Source of the DNA: Granulosicoccus sp964498925
GTDB lineage: Bacteria > Pseudomonadota > Gammaproteobacteria > Granulosicoccales > Granulosicoccaceae
Length of the DNA stretch: 20,464 nt
NCBI GenBank assembly: GCA_964498925.1
Contig: CAZCKD010000040.1
Span: 1 to 20,464, forward strand
Direction of reading: 5' to 3'
Of the stretch, positions 1-8,363 are shown piece after piece; position 1 is the first letter of the stretch, and every line of letters starts with the position of its first letter. Under the pieces are notes generated by a model, which did not search any database, had not been told where the DNA came from, and worked only from the letters and a program-made list of their open reading frames with translations. The translations under genes were made by a program, and so were the position numbers.

Positions 1-1334
1 ACATCAGCGGCTAATGCACGGGCATAGAGCAGCTCAGCGTTGTCGGGAAAACGTTCGAGACCGTCGCTGAGAACATCGACAGCTTCGGTGGCACGATCAG
101 CGGACTGAAGCAGACGACTTTCTGCGGTCAGTAACTGTGGTTGCAATTCAGGATTTGAATGCATTGTGGCCAGATCTCTTAGGCGTTCCCGGCCAGTCTC
201 GACTTCGCCGATAATGCCGAGCAATTCTGCAACGCGGATCTGCCCTCTTATCAGTAAATCACCTTCCTGAACGGCATCGTAATATTCGATAGCGGTAGCG
301 TAATCCTGCTGCTGATCGCTTATCCGTGCAAGGTAGAAATTGGCTTGATCGGTATACGTATCAGTATTCAGAAGAGCACTTAAATAAAGCTTCGCGCGAT
401 CGATTCTGCGGGAATCAAGTGCGAAGGAGCTAATGGTTAACAGTGTGTCTGGGTCTTCAGGATTGGCTTTAAAGATAATATCCAACTCTGACCCCACCTC
501 ATCGTAGCGTCCGGCTCGCACCAATAACTGAGCGTAGCCCAGACGCAATGTCTGGTTATCGCTGGATCGACTCAATGCCTCCCGGACGATATCCAAGCCC
601 TCATCCGGACGGCCCAGGGCGACATGCGTCTCACCCGCCAGAAGTACGGCCTGCTCATTGGTAGGGTCAAGTGCCATGGCCATCTGCGCAGAACTCAGCG
701 CTTCTTCTCGATCACCATTGCCGGTGTACGCTCTGGCCAAGCCCAAATGGCTTTCCACCTGAGTTGGAAACGCAGCTTCCATACGCAGCAATATGGTTGT
801 AATGTCGGTCGCGCTTCCAGCACCCTGGATGGCCGTTTGAACTTCACGCAGCGCCAAGTTTTTGTCTTCTGCTGAGGTCACAATGGCCACATATTCATCA
901 GCCGCGTCATCGATCTTGTTCTGACGAATTAGCGATTGCGCTAAAAACTGTGGCGCCTCAATAGATTCCTCTTCCAACGAGCGCCATCGACGTGCTGCAG
1001 TTTCTGCTTCTGCCCATTGACGACCGAACGTTGCCAGGCGCGTAGCCCGCTCGGACACTCGAGGGTCGTCCGTACGTTCCGCAGCTCTCAGGTAACCGGT
1101 CATTGCCACATCCAACTGCCCTCGTCGGCCAGCCAGTTCTGCAATCATGATTTCAAACATTAACTGGCTATCTGCAGAAGTCCCATAGTTCGCAGAACTT
1201 ACTGGGGCAGCAGAACTCTGAGCGTAAGCAGGGCTGGAGGTGATTTGAGCGGTGCTGCAACCGAGAAGCAATGCAGGGCACAATCCTGTCATTAGGCGCT
1301 TGGGAAAAGACCACTGTATTAACCAACTGATCAT
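1..1334 (-). CDS. TPR-repeat lipoprotein, 3' end beyond window
   Basis: The minus-strand frame is open from an ATG at 1334 to the window edge: 444 complete codons without a stop, so the C-terminus is missing. The start has a strong ribosome site (GGAGG, 4 bases upstream). The N-terminus has basic residues K12/R13, a short hydrophobic stretch and a lipobox (LLGC, Cys26), so the protein is probably an envelope lipoprotein. The rest is alpha-helical with TPR-like helix pairs. The clearest is at residues 197-226 (LGLARAYTGNGDREEAL, then AxxLDP); others lie near 228-256, 331-356 and 432-444. TPRs are protein-protein scaffolds, so no enzymatic role is expected. A TPR protein divergent from hemA and next to lolB/ispE is known in Pseudomonas; lolB would lie outside this window. 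The exact function is unknown. Confidence 0.85.
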   Translation of the reverse strand, partial: MISWLIQWSFPKRLMTGLCPALLLGCSTAQITSSPAYAQSSAAPVSSANYGTSADSQLMFEIMIAELAGRRGQLDVAMTGYLRAAERTDDPRVSERATRLATFGRQWAEAETAARRWRSLEEESIEAPQFLAQSLIRQNKIDDAADEYVAIVTSAEDKNLALREVQTAIQGAGSATDITTILLRMEAAFPTQVESHLGLARAYTGNGDREEALSSAQMAMALDPTNEQAVLLAGETHVALGRPDEGLDIVREALSRSSDNQTLRLGYAQLLVRAGRYDEVGSELDIIFKANPEDPDTLLTISSFALDSRRIDRAKLYLSALLNTDTYTDQANFYLARISDQQQDYATAIEYYDAVQEGDLLIRGQIRVAELLGIIGEVETGRERLRDLATMHSNPELQPQLLTAESRLLQSADRATEAVDVLSDGLERFPDNAELLYARALAAD

Positions 1335-1379
1335 TCGACCTCCGTCACATTCATAGACTGAATTGCCAATCCCGCATGC

Positions 1380-1409
1380 CTAATAGCACTCATTAGTCGA
1401 CCAGACTAA
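1380..1409. promoter_or_regulatory. Inverted repeats between TPR gene and hemA
   Basis: Two overlapping dyads sit in the 161-base divergent intergenic region. CTAAT (1380-1384) pairs with ATTAG (1392-1396), and TTAGTC (1393-1398) pairs with GACTAA (1404-1409). The half-site CTAAT/ATTAG thus recurs about every 12 bases, as in operators. On the minus strand a possible promoter (TTGTTA, 17-base gap, ACTAAT) overlaps this block and would serve the TPR gene. No regulator can be named, and short AT-rich dyads arise by chance. Confidence 0.3.
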
Positions 1410-1480
1410 CCGTATAACAAGATTGTAGCCCCACTTTCCACCTAAACATTGACCAATACAGCCGGATTGGTTCCCGATTT

Positions 1481-1489
1481 TGCTAGAAT
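1481..1489 (+). promoter_or_regulatory. Extended -10 element of hemA operon
   Basis: TGCTAGAAT is an extended -10 (TGn then TAGAAT, 5 of 6 matches to TATAAT). It ends six bases before the hemA ATG at 1496, so transcription would begin at or next to the start codon. No correctly spaced -35 is visible: the TTGACC at 1449-1454 is 29 bases away, too far to pair with this -10. No ribosome-binding site precedes the ATG, which fits a leaderless or nearly leaderless transcript. Confidence 0.45.
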
Positions 1490-1495
1490 TCTCCA

Positions 1496-2758
1496 ATGCC
1501 CATCCTTGCGCTCGGACTCAATCACCACACGGCTCCCATTGATATTAGGGAAAGAGCCGCCATCGGTGAAGGCCAATTAGGCAACGCCCTAGAAACCTTG
1601 CGCCAACTCGACGCTGTCAACGAGGCAGCCATCGTATCTACCTGCAACCGTACCGAAATATATTGCGGTATGGATACCCAGGATACGCAAGCCGTTATCG
1701 ATTGGATGCACCGCTACTTTGAACTGCGTGGGCAAGGGTTTGAACCCTACCTTTTTCACCACGCAGATCGGGATGCTGTGAGGCATCTAATGCGGGTGTG
1801 TAGTGGTCTGGATTCACTCATTCTGGGTGAACCGCAAATTCTGGGGCAAATCAAACGTGCCTATCGGGACGCGGATGAGCACGGCACCTTGGGTAACGAG
1901 CTCTCCACTTTATTCGAAACCGCTTTTTCTGTCGCCAAACAAGTACGAACCGATACCGCTATAGGCAGTAGTCCCGTGTCGGTGGCTTTTGCAGCTGTGA
2001 CACTGGCCCGTCAAATATTCTCAGACTTAGCTCAGCAATCCGCTTTATTAATTGGCGCCGGGGAAACCATTCAGTTGGCAGCCAGACATTTAAAATCTGC
2101 GGGCATCGGACAAATCCGCGTCGCCAATAGAACCTTGGAGCGCGCGCAGAGGCTAACCGATGAAGTCGGTGGTGAAGCGATTGCGCTCAAAGATATTCCC
2201 AAGTGCCTTCCAGACGCAGACATCATCATCAGTTCGACCGCATCAACACTACCTATTTTAGGTAAAGGTGCCGTGCAACGAGCGCTTAAGGAACGCAGGT
2301 TCCGCTCACAACTGATCGTCGACATTGCGGTTCCGCGCGATGTGGAAGCAGAGGTTAACGACATCGATGGTGTCTACCTGTACACCGTTGATGATCTACA
2401 AGCGGTCATTGAAGAAAATCGACAGTCGCGACAGGCGGCCGCTACCGAAGCAGAAGAAATCGTCAGCAATCAAGTTGACGTCTTCATGCGCAAATTACAA
2501 TCACTGGGTGCCAGTGATGCGATACGCGCTTATCGAAAGAAAGTTGAAACGATTAAACAAGCTGCACTGGATAAATCACTCAAGCAACTTCAATCAGGGC
2601 AAAACCCTGAAGAAGTTATGCAACAGCTTGCCCATACACTGAGTAATAAAGTCATGCATACTCCTACTGCACGTATGCGTGAAGCCGCTGAACACGGCGA
2701 CACCGATGTACTCAAAGCCGCCCGAATTCTTCTGGATCTCCCCCCCTCACAATCATGA
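1496..2758 (+). CDS. hemA: Glutamyl-tRNA reductase
   Basis: This enzyme makes glutamate-1-semialdehyde from Glu-tRNA(Glu) with NADPH, the committed step of C5 tetrapyrrole (heme) synthesis in the cytoplasm. The 420 residues match the family's usual length (E. coli about 418). Visible marks are the N-terminal ALGLNHHTAP, the catalytic cysteine in STCNRTE (Cys50), SGLDSLILGEPQILGQIK in the catalytic domain, the nucleotide-binding LIGAGETIQLAARHL and ANRTLERAQ, and a C-terminal dimerisation helix region. The start cannot lie further upstream because family members begin at this ALGxNHxTAP segment. It is first gene of an operon with prfA, prmC and ppx and overlaps prfA by ATGA. A run of seven C (2740-2746) lies just before its stop. 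Confidence 0.98.
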   Translation: MPILALGLNHHTAPIDIRERAAIGEGQLGNALETLRQLDAVNEAAIVSTCNRTEIYCGMDTQDTQAVIDWMHRYFELRGQGFEPYLFHHADRDAVRHLMRVCSGLDSLILGEPQILGQIKRAYRDADEHGTLGNELSTLFETAFSVAKQVRTDTAIGSSPVSVAFAAVTLARQIFSDLAQQSALLIGAGETIQLAARHLKSAGIGQIRVANRTLERAQRLTDEVGGEAIALKDIPKCLPDADIIISSTASTLPILGKGAVQRALKERRFRSQLIVDIAVPRDVEAEVNDIDGVYLYTVDDLQAVIEENRQSRQAAATEAEEIVSNQVDVFMRKLQSLGASDAIRAYRKKVETIKQAALDKSLKQLQSGQNPEEVMQQLAHTLSNKVMHTPTARMREAAEHGDTDVLKAARILLDLPPSQS

Positions 2759-3837
2759 AAGCTTCAATTCAAGCAAAGCTTGAAAGCGTTAAAGAGCGCC
2801 ACGAAGAAATCGCTGCACTGCTCGGCGACCCTGACACCATTAGCGATCAAGACAAGTTTCGATCCTTGTCGAAAGAATATTCGCAGCTGGAACCGATTGT
2901 CAGCACCTTCTCGGCTTACCAAGAGACATCTGACGATTTGAAAAGCGCTCAGGAAATGGCTAACGACTCAGACGCTGACATGCGAGCCATGGCCAACGAG
3001 GAATTGCCCGAACTTACTGAACGGCTCGCTGAACAAGAACTCCAACTTCAGACCTTGCTCCTGCCCCGGGACCCCAGAGATGAAAATAATGCGTTTCTGG
3101 AAATTCGCGCTGGAACCGGTGGTGATGAAGCTGCCATCTTTGCAGGTGATCTATTACGTATGTATCTGCGATACGCAGAACTTAACAGCTGGCGAAGCGA
3201 GGTCATTAACGAACGTGCGGGTGATCATGGCGGATATAAAGAAGTTGTCGTTCGCCTCATAGGTGATCGCGTATTTTCACGTCTTAAGTTCGAGTCTGGC
3301 GCGCATCGCGTACAGCGTGTACCAGAGACCGAATCACAGGGACGAGTACATACCTCTGCAGCCACCGTAGCAATACTCCCCGAAGTTGATCAGGTTGAAG
3401 AGATCGATATTAACGCTGCTGATATTCGCGTTGATACCTTCCGCGCCTCCGGCGCTGGTGGACAGCACGTCAATAAAACGGATTCCGCTATTCGTTTAAC
3501 GCATATTCCCACAGGCGTTGTTGTTGAGTGTCAGGACGAACGTTCACAACATAAAAACAGAGCGAAAGCTATGTCGTTGCTGCAAGCGCGATTGCTTGAT
3601 GCTGAAGTATCCAAACAGCAAAGTGCTGAATCGGAATCAAGACGTGTACAAGTTGGCTCAGGTGATCGTTCCGAAAGAATTAGAACCTATAACTTTCCTC
3701 AAGGCCGATTAACCGATCATCGTATTAACCTAACCTTGTATAAACTCGATGATGTCATGACTGGTTCTTTAGGCGAAGTCATTGACCCCTTGATTGCGGA
3801 GCATCAAGCACAATTGCTCGCAGAGTTCGGAGACTGA
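2755..3837 (+). CDS. prfA: Peptide chain release factor 1 (RF1)
   Basis: RF1 recognises UAA and UAG in the ribosomal A site and triggers hydrolysis of peptidyl-tRNA. It has 360 residues, the same as typical RF1. The hydrolysis motif GGQ is at residues 235-237 in RASGAGGQHVNKTDSA. The stop-codon tripeptide is PET at 190-192, fitting the RF1 PxT pattern (PAT in E. coli) rather than SPF of RF2, so this is RF1. The ATG overlaps the hemA stop (ATGA) and has no ribosome site of its own, only a C-rich stretch, which suggests translational coupling to hemA. Its partner PrmC, which methylates the GGQ glutamine (Gln237), is encoded immediately downstream. Confidence 0.98.
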   Translation: MKASIQAKLESVKERHEEIAALLGDPDTISDQDKFRSLSKEYSQLEPIVSTFSAYQETSDDLKSAQEMANDSDADMRAMANEELPELTERLAEQELQLQTLLLPRDPRDENNAFLEIRAGTGGDEAAIFAGDLLRMYLRYAELNSWRSEVINERAGDHGGYKEVVVRLIGDRVFSRLKFESGAHRVQRVPETESQGRVHTSAATVAILPEVDQVEEIDINAADIRVDTFRASGAGGQHVNKTDSAIRLTHIPTGVVVECQDERSQHKNRAKAMSLLQARLLDAEVSKQQSAESESRRVQVGSGDRSERIRTYNFPQGRLTDHRINLTLYKLDDVMTGSLGEVIDPLIAEHQAQLLAEFGD

Positions 3838-4682
3838 ATACTCTGCAGCAATGGGTCAGAGCGGCTCAGGATAAACTCGCACACGCTGATGATCCGGATA
3901 CTGCACTCCTGGATGCGCAGCTACTTCTGGAGTTCGTCACCGGTTATTCCAGAACCTATCAATTCGCTTACCCAGAGAAAGACATTAGCAGTGAGCACGT
4001 CTCATCGCTTGACGCATTACTGTTGCGTAGATTGAATGGCGAACCGATGGCCTACATGTTGGGTTCGAAAGAATTCTGGTCTATCCCTCTTCACGTCAAA
4101 CCCGGCGTTCTGATCCCTCGGCCTGACACAGAAAGCTTGGTTGAGGAGATAATAAAACGCGAGCCGGAATGTCCGGAAGGTTGTATCGTAGACTTAGGTA
4201 CCGGCAGCGGTGCAATTGCTATTGCCTTGTCCCAGGAAATACCCGATCGTCACATAGTAGCGGTTGAATACAGCCCGGCAGCACTTGAACTTGCGCGAAA
4301 AAACATACAACAATTTGGACGCAACAATATCCAGCTCATTAACGGTGATTGGTTAAACGCATTTGCTTTGCAATCTGTTGCTATCATTGTGAGTAACCCG
4401 CCTTATCTGGCTAATGATGACGAACATCTTGAATCGCTACGCTACGAGCCCGAGGAGGCACTTGTCAGCGGAGATGATGGCTTAACTGACTATAAACGCA
4501 TTATTGAATCCAGCCGAAACGTACTCACCCCTGGTGGTTTGCTAGCATTTGAGCACGGGCACTTGCAGGCGCAGGCTCTCATTGCACTTTTAGGGCAATT
4601 CGGTTTCGAAAACCTTAGCACTCAAAAAGATTTGGCCAATAAGGATCGAGTTAGCATTGGATACAAAGCAAAATTTTCATGA
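3834..4682 (+). CDS. prmC: RF N5-glutamine methyltransferase, probable CTG start
   Basis: PrmC methylates the glutamine of the GGQ motif of RF1/RF2 using S-adenosylmethionine. With a CTG start at 3834 it has 282 residues (E. coli 277). The N-terminal helical domain reads LQQWVRAAQDKL, then DAQLLLEFVTG. The SAM motif DLGTGSG is near residues 120-126 and the catalytic NPPY at 188-191. The first ATG, GTG or TTG in frame is a TTG at 4023, which would remove 63 residues including that whole domain. The frame is closed upstream by a TGA at 3783, and the only near-cognate codons close to the expected start are ATT 3813, CTG 3834 and CTG 3843. CTG 3834 overlaps the prfA stop as CTGA, copying the ATGA overlaps at the other two operon junctions. 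A sequence error that destroyed an ATG remains possible. Confidence 0.9.
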   Translation: MNTLQQWVRAAQDKLAHADDPDTALLDAQLLLEFVTGYSRTYQFAYPEKDISSEHVSSLDALLLRRLNGEPMAYMLGSKEFWSIPLHVKPGVLIPRPDTESLVEEIIKREPECPEGCIVDLGTGSGAIAIALSQEIPDRHIVAVEYSPAALELARKNIQQFGRNNIQLINGDWLNAFALQSVAIIVSNPPYLANDDEHLESLRYEPEEALVSGDDGLTDYKRIIESSRNVLTPGGLLAFEHGHLQAQALIALLGQFGFENLSTQKDLANKDRVSIGYKAKFS

Positions 4683-6205
4683 ACGATAACGTGGCTGATA
4701 AAACTGACACCGATGCCGTTTACGCCGCTATCGATCTCGGCTCCAATAGTTTTCATATGCTGGTGGCGTCTCCGGACGGTAATTCGATTAGATTAATCGA
4801 TAGCCTGCGCATGCCCACTCGATTAGGGGCTGGCCTGGACAAACAAAAAAGATTAAAACCAGATACAGAAGCATCGGCTCTGGATGCACTGGCACAGTAT
4901 GCAGAACGTCTTACCGATATACCTTTAAAAAATATTCGTGTTGTAGGAACCAACACGCTGCGTCGTGCTAAGAAAACACAACGCTTCATGAGGGAGGCCA
5001 ATCGCCTCCTTGGAAAACCCATTGAAATAATTTCGGGCAGAGAAGAAGCCAGGCTTATCTATTCTGCAGTTTCACACATCTACCCTGATTCCAACCAACG
5101 TCTGCTAGTGGTGGATATCGGCGGAGGAAGTACAGAACTTGCCAGTGGTTTAGGAAATCTTCCAACCTTACTGGAAAGTGTCAATATGGGATGTGTCAGT
5201 TACACCAATCGGTTTCTTAATCGAGGTGAAACTATTACCGCCAGCGGCATGAAAGCCGCCATGGTCGAGGCGCAGTTGGAATTACAACCATTAACCGTGA
5301 CCTACAAAAATCAAGGCTGGGATGAGGTCATTGGTTGCTCTGGAACCATCAAAGCCGCATCAAGAATGCTCGCCGAATTATCAATTAGCGATGGCACTAT
5401 TACACGAGCCGGTTTGCGACGATTATCTCGCATGATCATATCGGCAGGTTCAGTAAAAGCGCTGAACCTGGAGAGTATCAGCGAAAGTCGCACGCAGGTG
5501 ATTGCTGGTGGACTAGCCGTCCTACGTGCCACGATGAAAACACTGGATATCAAACGCATGCAGGCAAGCCAGGTAGCGTTGCGAGAAGGCCTGATATTCG
5601 ACATGCTCGGTAAAGCGGAGCATATCGATTTGCAGAGCCAAACGATTGCAAACCTGACTAGCCGATATTCAATCGATATACGACAAGCCGCTAGAGTAGA
5701 AAAAACCGCACGCAAACTGTTTAAAAAAGTTCGTGATACCTGGGACCTCAATTCAGACACTGATCTCGAGTTGCTGACATGGGCAGCCAAACTGCATGAA
5801 GTGGGTATGGGCGTTGCTCATACGCAATACCACAAGCATGGCGCCTACATTCTGGAAAACTCGGACTTGCTGGGTTTCACCCAAGCCGAACAAACTGCGT
5901 TAGCCCTGCTCGTTCGTTATCATCGCCGAAAAATCGAGCACGAGACCTTCGATGATTTACCGGAAGAACAAGCGCACCGTTTGGCTCACATACTCAGCAT
6001 TCTGCGGTTATCTGCACTACTTCATCGAGGCCGGCACGACGAGCCATTGGATGACATCAGCATTGGCATTAAAAAAGATCAGATAACTGTTCAAGCACCA
6101 CAGATATGGCTGGATGAACATCCTCTGACCTACGCCGAGTTAATCGCCGAAGCCGAAAGACTGACTCACATCAATATCAAGCTGAAAGCAGAAAAATCTC
6201 AATAG
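4679..6205 (+). CDS. ppx: Ppx/GppA exopolyphosphatase
   Basis: This family removes terminal phosphate from polyphosphate (Ppx) or from pppGpp (GppA). The 508 residues fit E. coli Ppx (513) and GppA (494). The ASKHA ATPase-like fold shows phosphate loop 1 (AAIDLGSNSFHML, 16-28), GTNTLRRAKK, the catalytic acid region ISGREEARLIY (Glu122/Glu123), and VDIGGGSTEL with Asp146 and Glu153. A C-terminal HD-like domain follows (AAKLHEVGMGV, LLVRYHRRK). Its ATG overlaps the prmC stop (ATGA). It converges on ppk1 with only 37 bases between the stop codons, which favours a polyphosphate role over a purely pppGpp role. Ppx and GppA cannot be separated with certainty from sequence alone. Confidence 0.92.
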   Translation: MNDNVADKTDTDAVYAAIDLGSNSFHMLVASPDGNSIRLIDSLRMPTRLGAGLDKQKRLKPDTEASALDALAQYAERLTDIPLKNIRVVGTNTLRRAKKTQRFMREANRLLGKPIEIISGREEARLIYSAVSHIYPDSNQRLLVVDIGGGSTELASGLGNLPTLLESVNMGCVSYTNRFLNRGETITASGMKAAMVEAQLELQPLTVTYKNQGWDEVIGCSGTIKAASRMLAELSISDGTITRAGLRRLSRMIISAGSVKALNLESISESRTQVIAGGLAVLRATMKTLDIKRMQASQVALREGLIFDMLGKAEHIDLQSQTIANLTSRYSIDIRQAARVEKTARKLFKKVRDTWDLNSDTDLELLTWAAKLHEVGMGVAHTQYHKHGAYILENSDLLGFTQAEQTALALLVRYHRRKIEHETFDDLPEEQAHRLAHILSILRLSALLHRGRHDEPLDDISIGIKKDQITVQAPQIWLDEHPLTYAELIAEAERLTHINIKLKAEKSQ

Positions 6206-6242
6206 AGTTCGTACCCTCTATAGATGCTTGTTGATCAATCGT

Positions 6243-8303
6243 TCAATGGTCTCTCGAATATCCGCCAAAGCGGTGGATGAGAAAATTCTGAGCACCAAAG
6301 TGATCTTTTTTACCCGGCTCTATTCGATGATATTTCCCATCAGCTTCCAGTTGCCAGGAAAACGTATTATCCCGTAGGTATGCATCCAGACATTCTTCTT
6401 TGACTCGATCTAATGCATCACCTTCTAACGGCACAGCCACCTCAACGCGATTGAAAAAATTACGCGGCATCCAATCAGCGCTACTGATAAACAGTTTTTG
6501 CTTGCCATCATTTCGAAACCAGAACACTCTGGAGTGTTCCAAAAACCGCCCTAATACAGAAACGACACGAATGTTCTCGGATAAACCGGGCACTTGGGCC
6601 CTGAGCATGCAAATCCCTCGCACAATGAGCTCAATTTTAACCCCCGCTGCAGACGCAGCATAGAGCGCTTCGATGACACCAGGATCAACCAGTGAATTCA
6701 TACGAGCGATAAGGTGTCCGTCTCCACCCTTCTTTGCTATTTCCGTTTCTCGACGAATGCGTTTTAAAATAAAACCGTGAAGTTTAAAGGGTGCCTGAAC
6801 GATGTGTTTCATGTTAAGGGTTTGTCCCAAACCAGTTAACTGTGTGAACACCCGATGAACATCTTCTGTAATGGCTTTATCATTGGTCAACATGCTGATA
6901 TCGGTGTAAGCACGCGCTGTCTTCGCATGATAATTTCCGGTTCCAACATGCGCGTATTTAACCAGTTTCTTTTTCTCGCGGCGCACCACTAATAGCATCT
7001 TCGCGTGCGTTTTAAAACCAACAACACCGTAAACCACTTGTATACCTGCTTCTTGCAGTTGTGTCGCTAGTTCTATATTGGCGGCCTCATCAAATCGCGC
7101 TCGCAACTCAATGACCACCGTCACATCCTTTCCTGCTCTGGATGCTTCCATAAGCGCACTGACAAACACCGATTCATGTCCGGTTCTGTAGAGCGTTTGT
7201 TTTATGGCCAGGACATCCGGATCCAGGGCTGCTTCTCGAACCAAATCAATGACCGGCACGTAGGACTCGTACGGGTGGTGCAAAATGATGGGAGATCGTA
7301 GAGCAATATTGTCAAAAATACTCACGCCCGATTCAAAGCTCGGGGCTATCTCCGGTGAGAACGAAGAATACTTAAGATCCGGCCTATCAATTTCATCAGG
7401 AATAGATAGCAGGCGATTTAAATTAACGGGACCATCTACGTGATAAACGTCTTCTGCTTCGAGCTGGAACTGCCGCGCTAAATAGCGAACAATTCGATTA
7501 GGTGTATTAGAGGCAACTTCAAGTCGCACTGCTTGTCCAAAGTTGCGTTGCACCAATTCGCTTTCCAGCGCTCGGCGCAGGTTTGCAACCTCCTCTTCCG
7601 ACACGTAAAGGTCGCTGTTGCGTGTCACTTTGAATTGGTACACCCCTAGCGGATTCATTCCGCTGAACAACGAGGCTATTTGTGAATGAATGATGGATGA
7701 CAGTAAGATAAACCCGTCCCTGACACCGCAGATCTCAGACGGAATTCGCACCACTCTAGGCAAGGAGCGCGGTGCGCGCACAAGCGCAAATCCGGAATCA
7801 CGACCAAACGCATCAACGCCCTGTAAATCAATAATGAAATTCAGGCTTTTGTTGGTTAAGCGAGGAAACGGATGCGCAGGGTCAAGACCAAGCGGACTAA
7901 GTACTGGCGCAATATCACTATTGAAAAAATCCTTTACCCAATCGCTCATGGCATCCGTCCAACTTTCGCGTTTGAAAAAGCGGATATCCTGACCAGCCAA
8001 TTCAGGAATGAGAACATCATTGAGTAAACGGTACTGATCGGTGACGAGATCATGCGCAGCCGCATTGATCGCATCCATTTGTTGATAAGGCGATAGACCA
8101 TCTGCACCGGCCGATTCCACACCACCTAGGATTTTCTGCTTCAGACCAGCGACACGAATCTCGAAAAACTCATCGAGATTACTCGAAGAGATACATAGAA
8201 ATCTGAGCCTCTCAAGTAGTGGCACCTGAGAATCTTGCGCCAAAGCAAGAACACGCCGATCAAAAGCCAGGAAGCTCAGCTCCCGGTTGGATAAAGTCAA
8301 CAT
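6243..8303 (-). CDS. ppk1: Polyphosphate kinase 1
   Basis: PPK1 reversibly transfers the gamma phosphate of ATP to make long-chain polyphosphate. With the ATG at 8303 it has 686 residues (E. coli 688). I chose this start because GGAAGGA lies 7 bases upstream, while an earlier in-frame ATG at 8345 has no ribosome site and would add 14 unconserved residues. The N-domain has RELSFLAFDRRVL and SSSNLDEFFEIRV. The two phospholipase-D-like catalytic halves carry the autophosphorylated histidine in GFKTHAKMLLVV (His433; E. coli His435) and a second in FLEHSRVFWF (His590; E. coli His592). YAHVGTGNYHAKTARAYTD and SSADWMPRNFFNRVE are also typical. It lies 60 bases downstream of acpH on the same strand and faces ppx. 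Confidence 0.97.
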   Translation of the reverse strand: MLTLSNRELSFLAFDRRVLALAQDSQVPLLERLRFLCISSSNLDEFFEIRVAGLKQKILGGVESAGADGLSPYQQMDAINAAAHDLVTDQYRLLNDVLIPELAGQDIRFFKRESWTDAMSDWVKDFFNSDIAPVLSPLGLDPAHPFPRLTNKSLNFIIDLQGVDAFGRDSGFALVRAPRSLPRVVRIPSEICGVRDGFILLSSIIHSQIASLFSGMNPLGVYQFKVTRNSDLYVSEEEVANLRRALESELVQRNFGQAVRLEVASNTPNRIVRYLARQFQLEAEDVYHVDGPVNLNRLLSIPDEIDRPDLKYSSFSPEIAPSFESGVSIFDNIALRSPIILHHPYESYVPVIDLVREAALDPDVLAIKQTLYRTGHESVFVSALMEASRAGKDVTVVIELRARFDEAANIELATQLQEAGIQVVYGVVGFKTHAKMLLVVRREKKKLVKYAHVGTGNYHAKTARAYTDISMLTNDKAITEDVHRVFTQLTGLGQTLNMKHIVQAPFKLHGFILKRIRRETEIAKKGGDGHLIARMNSLVDPGVIEALYAASAAGVKIELIVRGICMLRAQVPGLSENIRVVSVLGRFLEHSRVFWFRNDGKQKLFISSADWMPRNFFNRVEVAVPLEGDALDRVKEECLDAYLRDNTFSWQLEADGKYHRIEPGKKDHFGAQNFLIHRFGGYSRDH

Positions 8304-8363
8304 CAGTTGTTCCTTCCGTAGGCGTTTGTGGGGAATTGCCGGCATTGCGCAATGATGATAAGG

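Noticed and set aside
4023..4682. PrmC as a 219-residue protein from TTG 4023
   Set aside because: It would lack the N-terminal domain that is clearly encoded in the same frame upstream.
6202..6221. ATAGAG/CTCTAT stem between ppx and ppk1 as a terminator
   Set aside because: It is a short AT-rich stem with an 8-base loop and no T-run on either strand.
8304..8345. Earlier ATG for ppk1 at 8345
   Set aside because: It has no ribosome site and the extra 14 residues are outside the family; ATG 8303 has GGAAGGA well placed.
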